This document shows positions 7,048 through 13,305 of a DNA stretch of 34,140 nt, in pieces; position 1 is the stretch's first letter, and each line of letters starts with the position of its first letter. Origin of the DNA: VRUE01 sp036271315. Its GTDB lineage: Bacteria; Actinomycetota; Thermoleophilia; Solirubrobacterales; 70-9. Below the pieces are notes generated by a model. The model did no database searches. It had not been told where the DNA came from and saw only the letters and a list, made by a program, of their open reading frames with translations. Position numbers and translations under genes: made by a program. Location of the stretch: positions 1 to 34,140 of the forward strand of contig DATBAV010000035.1 of NCBI GenBank assembly GCA_036271315.1, given 5' to 3'.

Positions 7048-8625
7048 TCAGCCGCGCAGGCCCAGGCGGCGCTTTATGTCGCGCGCGTTGAAAGCCGTCA
7101 GGACTCGGTTGACCAGCCCCCGCCGCGAGCGCGTGTACGGGTACCACGACGGTTCGTTCTTGCCACCGAAGCGCGTCACGACTATCGACTCGGGGCGGCA
7201 GTACTTCTTGATGCCGTAGTCGCCGTGACGGAAGCCGATGCCGGATTGCTTCCAGCCGCCCATCGGGACACCCATGGCGAGCATGTTGGTGATCACGTCA
7301 TTGACGTTGACCGAGCCGGCCTCGATTCGGCGCGCGATGGTCTCGGCCCTGCCCTTCTCGCCGAAGACGGAAGCAGCGAGGCCGTAGCGACTGTCGTTGG
7401 CGAGGCGGATAGCCTCCTCCGAGTCGCGGACTTTCATCACTCCGACTACTGGGCCGAAGGTCTCGTCGCGCATGACTTTCATCGAGTGGTCGACGTCAAC
7501 GAGGACAGTTGGCTCGAAGTAGTCGCCGGGGACGTTGGCTTTCTTGCCTCCCGTGAGTGCCCGTGCCCCGTTGGCGAGGGCGTCGTTCACCTGCTCCTCG
7601 ACGATCGTCGACTGGTTGGGCGAGGTCATCGCGCCGACGTCCTTTTCCGGCTTGCGGCCGTCGGTGCCCTGGCGCAGGCCGCCGACCTTCTTGGTCAACT
7701 TGGCGATGAACTCGTCGTAGACGGGCTCCTCGACGTAGATCCGCTCGACCGAGAGGCAGACCTGGCCGGCGTTGTACATCCCGCCCCAGGCGGCGGCATT
7801 GGCGGCGCGGTCGACATCGGCATCGGCAAGCACGATCATCGGGTCCTTGCCGCCGAGCTCGAGGCTGACCGGGGTCAGGGTCTCCGCCGCCCGGGCCATC
7901 ACCTTTCGCCCAGTCCGGTCGGAGCCGGTGAACTGGACGTAGTCGACGTGGTCGACCAGCGCGCTGCCGGCCTCGCCGGTGCCGAGCACGCAATCAAAGA
8001 CATCGGGGGCGCCGATCTCCTGCTTCCAGGCATCGATCACCTGGATCAGACTCAGCGGGGTGAACTCCGACGGCTTGACCACGACCGCAGCGCCCGCCTG
8101 GAGGGCGGGGATCGAGTCACCCAGGCCCATCGCGAGGGGGAAGTTCCACGGGCTGATCACGCCGACGACGGGATGCGGTCGGTAGCGGATCATCAGCTTC
8201 TTCGAGGCCATCAGCGGCGAGTGGGGGCGAACGTCTTCGTCGCCGATGAACTTCGCCGCGTTGGCGCCGTAGAAGTTGATCAGGTCGGTGACGTAGAACA
8301 GCTCGGCCGCGATGTCGCCGCGCACCTTGCCGGTTTCGGCCTGCACGGTGTCGGAGATCTCCTCGACGTTGTCGAGGATCCAGTCGCGCAGCTTGCCGAT
8401 CCAGTGGTAGCGGCCCTCGATCCCGATTGCCTCCCACTCGGCCTGGTTGGCGCGGACGCGAGCCACGCTGGCGGCGATCATCTCGGCTGTGTCGATCTGG
8501 ATCGAGCCGACCGGCCCACCGCTCGCAGGGTTGAGGACCTCGATCTGCTCGGCGGGCGGCGCGCTGCTACCCCCGTTGGAGCCGTTGACCGCTGTCGTGC
8601 TCGTCTCGACCGTTCCGCTCTCCAC
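7048..8625 (-). CDS. NAD(P)-dependent aldehyde dehydrogenase, succinate-semialdehyde dehydrogenase type
   Basis: This is a 525-residue member of the aldehyde dehydrogenase superfamily. Key segments are VVGVISPWNFPLAMGL (coenzyme fold), VVVKPSEFTP, FTGSDRTGRKVM, the catalytic glutamate in LELGGKDP, and the catalytic cysteine in GQVCLSVERIYV. ETFGPVVGVM and the C-terminal PMGGWKQSGIGFRHG are also present. The length and the C-terminal tail past residue 480 resemble mycobacterial GabD2-like succinate-semialdehyde dehydrogenases, so that substrate is plausible but unproved. The start is GTG 8625, preceded by GGAGG at good spacing. The first ~28 residues are a low-complexity Thr/Ser/Gly/Pro leader. 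A 16-bp palindrome sits just upstream. No GABA-pathway partner gene is adjacent. Confidence 0.9.
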   Translation of the reverse strand: MESGTVETSTTAVNGSNGGSSAPPAEQIEVLNPASGGPVGSIQIDTAEMIAASVARVRANQAEWEAIGIEGRYHWIGKLRDWILDNVEEISDTVQAETGKVRGDIAAELFYVTDLINFYGANAAKFIGDEDVRPHSPLMASKKLMIRYRPHPVVGVISPWNFPLAMGLGDSIPALQAGAAVVVKPSEFTPLSLIQVIDAWKQEIGAPDVFDCVLGTGEAGSALVDHVDYVQFTGSDRTGRKVMARAAETLTPVSLELGGKDPMIVLADADVDRAANAAAWGGMYNAGQVCLSVERIYVEEPVYDEFIAKLTKKVGGLRQGTDGRKPEKDVGAMTSPNQSTIVEEQVNDALANGARALTGGKKANVPGDYFEPTVLVDVDHSMKVMRDETFGPVVGVMKVRDSEEAIRLANDSRYGLAASVFGEKGRAETIARRIEAGSVNVNDVITNMLAMGVPMGGWKQSGIGFRHGDYGIKKYCRPESIVVTRFGGKNEPSWYPYTRSRRGLVNRVLTAFNARDIKRRLGLRG

Positions 8626-8646
8626 TGTTGTTCCCTCCTCGACCCT

Positions 8647-8662
8647 TTGGCTGGTCAGCCAA
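8647..8662. promoter_or_regulatory. 16-bp palindrome upstream of aldehyde dehydrogenase, candidate operator
   Basis: TTGGCTG and CAGCCAA flank a 2-bp centre. The palindrome lies in the 46-bp gap between the sugar dehydrogenase stop and the aldehyde dehydrogenase start. On the minus strand a -10-like TACAGT lies immediately upstream, so the palindrome would cover the transcription start. No regulator gene adjoins it. Confidence 0.4.
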
Positions 8663-8671
8663 CTGTAGCCG

Positions 8672-9850
8672 CTATCTGCCGGTCAGCCTGTAAACGGGCC
8701 CTTCCTGGGAGGCGACGTAGATGCGGCCGAGGTCGTCTTCGCCGAACGAGGTGGGGGAGGAGACGGTGAGGCCGGTCTTGCGATCGTCGCTGGCGCGGTG
8801 CAGGTGGGGCAAGAGGCTGCGCACGATCCCGGAGCAGTAGTCGGCGTAGAGGTAGCGGCCGCGCAGCGCCGCTGGACCGCCGGGCCCGACCACGTAGCCG
8901 CCGATGATCGTGCAGCTGCCGCCGTCGCGGTCGTGGCTGTAGGCCATGATCGGCTTGGTCGTGCCGCCGGGGTCGGGGGTGCCGCTGTCTTCTTCTTCGT
9001 AGGGGTGGAAGCCCTCGAAGGCGTCCCAGCCGAAGTTGGCGCCACTGGCGCCGGCGAGGGTCATGTAGTCGAGCTCCTCGAAGCGGTTCTGGCCGACGTC
9101 GCCGATCGCGATCCGCGGCTGTGCAGCGGTTGTCGTGTCGAAGGAGAAGCGGAAGGGGTTGCGCAGGCCGTAGGAGTAGATCTCGTCGCGACCCGGCTTG
9201 CCGACGAAGGGGTTGTCGGCGGGGACCGAGTACGGCTTTCCGCCGCCTGGTCGGGGGTCGATGCGCAGCAGCTTGCCCAGCAGGCTCTCCTTGTTCTGGG
9301 CGTTGTTGGGCGGGTCGCCGCCGGCGCCGCCGTCACCCGTGCCGAGGTAGAGGAGGTTGCCGGAGAACTGCAGCTGGCCGCCGTTGTGGTTGTCGTTGAT
9401 CGGGTGGGGTATTTCGATCACGTTGCGGCGGGAATCCCGCTTGGCTCGCGTTGCCGCGGCGCGCTGGAATTCGTCGACGCGGATGTTGCCGGCCTTGTCG
9501 GTGTAATAGACGTAGAAGTCGCCGCTCTGCTTGTAGTCGGGAGGGAAGGCGATCGAGAGCAGGCCGCGCTCGCCACCGAAGTCGACCAGGCCGCTGATGT
9601 CGAGGAAGGGATGGTTCAGCCTGCGGCCGCCGCGCAGCACCTCGACCCTGCCCGGCTGCTCGACCACGAAGAGCAGTTTGGGAAAGCCGGGCGCGCCGGC
9701 GATATAGGTCGGGTTGTCGAAGCTGCCAATGCGCTCCAGGCCGAGTCGCGCCGCCCGTTCGCCCTGGTTCTGCCGTGCCGTGCCGCAGGCCGGTAGGGCA
9801 AACAGGGCCAGAACCGAAAGGAGAACGCTCGCCGCGAGCCGCCGTCGCAT
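8672..9850 (-). CDS. PQQ-dependent sugar dehydrogenase-like lipoprotein (GSDH/sorbosone dehydrogenase family)
   Basis: This is a 392-residue predicted secreted lipoprotein. The signal peptide ends in a lipobox (FALPAC, Cys22). The mature chain looks like a six-bladed beta-propeller of the soluble glucose/sorbosone dehydrogenase family. It contains LLFVVEQPGRVEVL, GERGLLSIAFPPDY, NHNGGQLQFSGNLLYLGTGD, IYSYGLRNPFRFSFD, GANFGWDAFEG and GRYLYADYCSG. The NHNGG and GLRNP motifs are near the calcium/PQQ site in characterised members. It would oxidise sugars or related alcohols outside the membrane. It is encoded 23 bp after another minus-strand lipoprotein gene, so the two are probably co-transcribed. 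The substrate cannot be read from sequence. Confidence 0.88.
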   Translation of the reverse strand: MRRRLAASVLLSVLALFALPACGTARQNQGERAARLGLERIGSFDNPTYIAGAPGFPKLLFVVEQPGRVEVLRGGRRLNHPFLDISGLVDFGGERGLLSIAFPPDYKQSGDFYVYYTDKAGNIRVDEFQRAAATRAKRDSRRNVIEIPHPINDNHNGGQLQFSGNLLYLGTGDGGAGGDPPNNAQNKESLLGKLLRIDPRPGGGKPYSVPADNPFVGKPGRDEIYSYGLRNPFRFSFDTTTAAQPRIAIGDVGQNRFEELDYMTLAGASGANFGWDAFEGFHPYEEEDSGTPDPGGTTKPIMAYSHDRDGGSCTIIGGYVVGPGGPAALRGRYLYADYCSGIVRSLLPHLHRASDDRKTGLTVSSPTSFGEDDLGRIYVASQEGPVYRLTGR

Positions 9851-9873
9851 GGCCTCAAGCTACCCGGCGGCAC

Positions 9874-10533
9874 CTATTTCTTTTCGACGACTTCCCCGCT
9901 GTCGTTGACTTCGGTGTTGCGAGCGGCCGAGCTGATCTTCGCCGTGAAGGAGCCACCGGGGGCCGCCCCCCCGCCGGTTTTCGCCTTGGTCGTGTCGCTG
10001 AGCCCGGCCTCGACCGAGTAGACGACCGTGTAGGTGCCGGGCTTGACCGCACTCAGCTTCCAGACGGTGTCTGCCGTCGCGCCCTTCTTCAGCGGGCCGA
10101 AGTCGAAGGTCTTCGGGTTCGAGGTTTCGGCGCCGCCATTGGCTGTGACGCCGGCAAATTTGGGGTAGTGCGCAGCGAGGACCCAGACCGGTCGGTCTGG
10201 CTGTGCCAGTTCCGGCTGGGGATCGCGGATGCCGAAGGGCAGGGTCGAGCCTTCGCCCTCCTTGCCCTTGATCGAGACGTTCACAGTAAGGGCCGGGATC
10301 GTCTTGTCGCCCGTGTTGCGGACGCCGAGATTGAGCAGGTAGGTCTGCCCCAGGTGCTGTTCGGTGGGGAACTCGGCCTCGGTCACCTTGACCCGGTAGT
10401 CGCCTTCCGCCTCATTGGAGTCCGAGGACGAGCCGCCGCAGGCCACGAGCGAGAGCGCCAGCAGCGCGGTCAGGACAGCGGCGACCGCAGCACGGTGGCG
10501 GTGACGCGAGACCTGTCTGGCGTGCCCCCCCAA
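9874..10533 (-). CDS. Predicted lipoprotein of unknown function
   Basis: I do not recognise the family. Reading from TTG 10533, the protein is about 219 residues. It has an Arg/His-rich N-terminus, a hydrophobic stretch and the lipobox LSLVAC, followed by a Ser/Asp-rich linker. The mature part (DYRVKVTEAEFPTEQHLGQ, LLNLGVRNTGDKTIPALTVN) reads like an immunoglobulin-like domain that carries an extracellular ligand or partner. The start is doubtful. ATG 10547 is out of frame with the body by one base, and a run of seven G (minus strand, 10525-10531) lies between the two starts. Replication or sequencing slippage there would join them. It probably forms an operon with the following sugar dehydrogenase gene and is divergent from the YrbE permease. 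Confidence 0.7.
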   Translation of the reverse strand: MGGHARQVSRHRHRAAVAAVLTALLALSLVACGGSSSDSNEAEGDYRVKVTEAEFPTEQHLGQTYLLNLGVRNTGDKTIPALTVNVSIKGKEGEGSTLPFGIRDPQPELAQPDRPVWVLAAHYPKFAGVTANGGAETSNPKTFDFGPLKKGATADTVWKLSAVKPGTYTVVYSVEAGLSDTTKAKTGGGAAPGGSFTAKISSAARNTEVNDSGEVVEKK

Positions 10534-10626
10534 AGCGGCCGGAACATACCACGGGGTTTGCCCTGCTCCCGAGCGGGTTAGCCCGAACTCAACAGAGCCC
10601 GCTGATGCATCGCATAGACTCGTTCC

Positions 10627-10635
10627 AGGAGGAGG
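10627..10635 (+). promoter_or_regulatory. Strong ribosome binding site for the first permease
   Basis: AGGAGGAGG abuts two tandem ATG codons (10636 and 10639). The spacing favours the second ATG, which would shorten the protein by one residue. Confidence 0.7.
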
Positions 10636-11445
10636 ATGATGGTCGGAACTGCGGTCAACAGGGCATTCCTGCCCGCCAAGTCGCTGTTCGAGCAAGTCGG
10701 GGACATGATGATCCTCACCGCTCGAACGCTCGTCTCTGCCGTCAAGCCGCCCTACCCCTACGGCGAGGAGTTCATCGGCCAGTTCCTCTTCGCCCTGCAG
10801 CTCTGCTGGTTCCCGTTGCTGATCTCGACCGTGGCTTTCGGTTTCGGCGCGCCAGGCCTGCAGGCCTCTAACTTCCTCTCGCTTTTTGGCGCCCTCGACC
10901 GGCTTGGCGGCTTCTTCGTCCTCGCCTCGATCCGCGAGTTCGCCCCCTTCGTTACCGCCGTCGTCGTCGCAGGCGTCGCCGGCACCGCGATCACCGCCGA
11001 CCTCGGCGCCCGCAAGATCCGCGAGGAGCTCGACGCCCTGCAGGTGCTGGGCGTCGACCCGATCAAGAACCTGGTCGTGCCGCGCTTTCTGGCGCTGATG
11101 CTGATCACCGGCCTGCTCGACATCTACGCCCTGGTCTTCGGCATCTCCGGCGGCATCGGTGCCGAGCTGCTCTACCACCAGTCGCTCGGCGGCTTCTTCG
11201 CCACCCTCTTCTCCAACGCCTCGATCACCGACCTCTGGGGCTCGGTGCTCAAGTGCACCCTGTTCGGCGCGATCATCGCCGTCGTCTGCTCATACAAGGG
11301 AATGACCGCGTCCGGCGGTGCCGCCGGCGTCGGCCGCGCCGTCAACCAGGCGGTGGTGATCGCCTTCATGGGCGTCTTCGCCTTCAACTACGCCTTCACC
11401 CAGACCCTGCTTGCCACCAACCCGGATCTGCAGACGATTCGATGA
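10636..11445 (+). CDS. MlaE/YrbE-type ABC transporter permease (first of two)
   Basis: This is a 269-residue integral membrane protein of the MlaE (YrbE) permease family, which moves lipids across the inner membrane with an MlaF/Mkl ATPase. An amphipathic N-terminal helix (about 1-35) precedes about five membrane segments. The conserved central region, REFAPFVTAVVVAGVAGTAITADLGARKIREELDALQVLGVDPI (given in part here by its motifs EFAP, ADLGARKI and EELDAL), is the hallmark of the family. The C-terminal KGMTASGGAAGVGRAV segment is also typical. It overlaps the second permease by ATGA at 11442-11445, so the two are translationally coupled and probably form a heterodimer, as YrbEA/YrbEB do in Mce loci. 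Confidence 0.92.
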   Translation: MMVGTAVNRAFLPAKSLFEQVGDMMILTARTLVSAVKPPYPYGEEFIGQFLFALQLCWFPLLISTVAFGFGAPGLQASNFLSLFGALDRLGGFFVLASIREFAPFVTAVVVAGVAGTAITADLGARKIREELDALQVLGVDPIKNLVVPRFLALMLITGLLDIYALVFGISGGIGAELLYHQSLGGFFATLFSNASITDLWGSVLKCTLFGAIIAVVCSYKGMTASGGAAGVGRAVNQAVVIAFMGVFAFNYAFTQTLLATNPDLQTIR

Positions 11446-12239
11446 ACGCCTGGCTGGAAGTCCCGCGCGGCTGGCTCGACTCCTTCGGCGAGATCGCCCG
11501 CTTCGGCTCGCGCGTCGCCGGCCTCGTCTACAGCGGCCGCGTCCTGCGCTTCTTCGGCGAGAGCCTGCGCCAGGCCGGCATCCTGATCCTCGGCTCGGCC
11601 CTGATCATCTGGGGCCTCGTCTTCATCCTCGGCTTGCAGTGCGGGATCGAGGGGGCCTACCTGCTGCGTGCTCAAGGCGCCCCCGCCTACGCCGGCGTCT
11701 TCTCCGCCTGGTGCGACCTGCGCGAGATCATGCCCTACGCCTTCGGCTACATGCTCTCGGCCAAGGTCGGCACCGGCATCGTCGCCGAGCTTGGCGCGAT
11801 GCGGATCTCCGACGAGATCGACGCGCTCGAGGTAATGGGCGTGCCGCCCGTCACCTTCCTCTGCGCGACCCGCCTGCTGGCCGCCTGGATCGCCTTCCCC
11901 TTCATGTACCTCTGCGGGATCGGGATCATGTACTTCGCAAGCTACCTGGCGGTTGTCCAGCAGATCGGCGACGTCTCCTCGGGCGGCTACCTGCTGATCT
12001 TCTGGATGTTCCAGAACCCTCCCGACCTCTTCTACAGCCTGATCAAGGGCATGTTCATGGCCACCGCCATAGTCATGGTCGGCTGTTACTACGGCTACAC
12101 GGCGTCGGGCGGCCCGGTAGGGGTCGGCACTGCCACCGCGAAGTCGATGGTCCTCAACATCGTCTTGGTTCACATCATCGGGATGCTCGGCACCTTGATC
12201 TTCTGGGGTGCCAACCCGCGCGCGCCGATAGGAGGCTGA
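11442..12239 (+). CDS. MlaE/YrbE-type ABC transporter permease (second of two)
   Basis: This 265-residue protein is paralogous to the preceding permease. It shares the MlaE core: LREIMPYAFGYMLSAKVGTG, followed by ELGAMRISDEIDALEVMGV and the late GYTASGGPVGVGTATAKS motif. The start ATG 11442 overlaps the previous stop codon. A longer frame reading back to 11253 would lie inside the first permease and is rejected. Between this stop (12239) and the ATPase start lies a 172-bp gap almost filled by a long inverted repeat. That is unusual inside an operon whose other junctions overlap. Confidence 0.92.
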   Translation: MNAWLEVPRGWLDSFGEIARFGSRVAGLVYSGRVLRFFGESLRQAGILILGSALIIWGLVFILGLQCGIEGAYLLRAQGAPAYAGVFSAWCDLREIMPYAFGYMLSAKVGTGIVAELGAMRISDEIDALEVMGVPPVTFLCATRLLAAWIAFPFMYLCGIGIMYFASYLAVVQQIGDVSSGGYLLIFWMFQNPPDLFYSLIKGMFMATAIVMVGCYYGYTASGGPVGVGTATAKSMVLNIVLVHIIGMLGTLIFWGANPRAPIGG

Positions 12240-12242
12240 CCG

Positions 12243-12406
12243 AGTGCCCCCTGTTGCGAGTCCTGTCTTGCTTGGCGGCTGCAAACCTTCGCCATCCTTC
12301 GTCCTCGCTCGCTCGCGCACTTTTCAAGTGCGCCACGCTCACTGCGTCCTCGGCTTGCTCGGTTTTCGCTCGCCAATTCAAGACACGACCCACAACAGGG
12401 GGCACT
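12243..12406. repeat. Long imperfect inverted repeat (28-bp arms, 25 matches) within the lipid-transport operon
   Basis: Arm 12243-12270 is the reverse complement of 12379-12406 at 25 of 28 positions. The 108-bp centre holds a perfect 8-bp hairpin, GCGCACTT / AAGTGCGC, at 12315-12333 with a TTC loop. The element ends 5 bp before the ATPase ATG. It could attenuate or process the transcript, or be an inserted small repeat. No coding sequence is apparent in it. Confidence 0.85.
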
Positions 12407-12411
12407 AACCT

Positions 12412-13305
12412 ATGTCCATGGATGAGCAGAGCGGTCCCTACGTAAGCGAGGACGGCCTGACGATGGGGAAGGACTTCGTCATCCCCGGCGTCGACCCGGC
12501 CGAGTCCGATCCCTACCGCTTCCACACCGGGCGCAAGCGCGACCACGGTGGCACCGACGCGATCGAGATCATCGACCTGGTCAAGCAGTTCGGCCGCGCC
12601 CGCATCCTCAACGGCCTCAACCTCGGCCTGCCCGAGGATCAGATCTCGATGGTGCTGGGCCCGTCGGGCACCGGCAAGAGCGTGCTGATCAAGCACATCG
12701 TCGGTTTGCTCTACCCCGACTCGGGCGACGTGCTCGTGCACGGCGAATCGATCCCCAACATGACCGACGACGAACTCTTCGAGGTGCGCAAGAAGTTCGG
12801 CCTGCTCTTTCAGGACGGCGCCCTCTTCGGCTCGATGAACATCTACGACAACACCGCCTTCCCGCTGCGCCAGCACACCGACAAGAGCGAGGAGGAGATC
12901 GGCGAGATCTGCAACCGCCGGCTCAAGGAGGTCGGGCTGAGCGAGGCGATCTACAAGATGCCGAACGAGCTCTCTGGCGGCATGCGCAAGCGCGCCGGCT
13001 TCGCCCGCGCCCTGGTGCTGGAACCGGCGATCGTGATGTTCGACGAGCCCGACTCCGGCCTCGACCCGGTGCGCACGGCGCTGCTCTGCGAGCTGGTCCG
13101 CGAGGTGCACGAGGAGAACGGCGGCTGCTACCTGGTGATCAGCCACGACCTCAACACGGCGCGGCGCGTCTCCGACTTCATCGCCGTGCTCTGGAACGGC
13201 AAGATCGTCGAGTCGGGCCCCAAGGAGGAACTCTTCGACTCCGAAAACCGGTTCGTCAACCAGTTCCTCAACGCTGACGTCACCGGCCCGCTCTCGATGG
13301 ATTGA
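12412..13305 (+). CDS. ABC transporter ATPase, Mkl/MlaF type
   Basis: This 297-residue ATPase partners the two upstream permeases. Walker A is GPSGTGKS (83-90), with invariant Lys89. The signature is LSGG (187-190) followed by MRKRAGFARAL, and Walker B runs into DEPDSGLDP from residue 211. VISHDLNTAR holds the switch histidine. RKRAGFARAL and DEPDSGLDPV are typical of lipid-transport ATPases such as Mkl and MlaF. An extra N-terminal segment of about 45 residues before the nucleotide-binding domain is also seen in Mkl-like proteins. The start could be ATG 12412 or 12418. Its stop overlaps the TTG start of the RND gene (TTGA, 13302-13305), so the exporter is made with the ATPase. Confidence 0.92.
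   Translation: MSMDEQSGPYVSEDGLTMGKDFVIPGVDPAESDPYRFHTGRKRDHGGTDAIEIIDLVKQFGRARILNGLNLGLPEDQISMVLGPSGTGKSVLIKHIVGLLYPDSGDVLVHGESIPNMTDDELFEVRKKFGLLFQDGALFGSMNIYDNTAFPLRQHTDKSEEEIGEICNRRLKEVGLSEAIYKMPNELSGGMRKRAGFARALVLEPAIVMFDEPDSGLDPVRTALLCELVREVHEENGGCYLVISHDLNTARRVSDFIAVLWNGKIVESGPKEELFDSENRFVNQFLNADVTGPLSMD

Noticed and set aside
12240..12411. Missing or broken MCE-domain gene in the gap between permease and ATPase
   Set aside because: The 172 bp is almost all inverted repeat and encodes nothing resembling an MCE domain. It is too short to be a gene remnant of that family.
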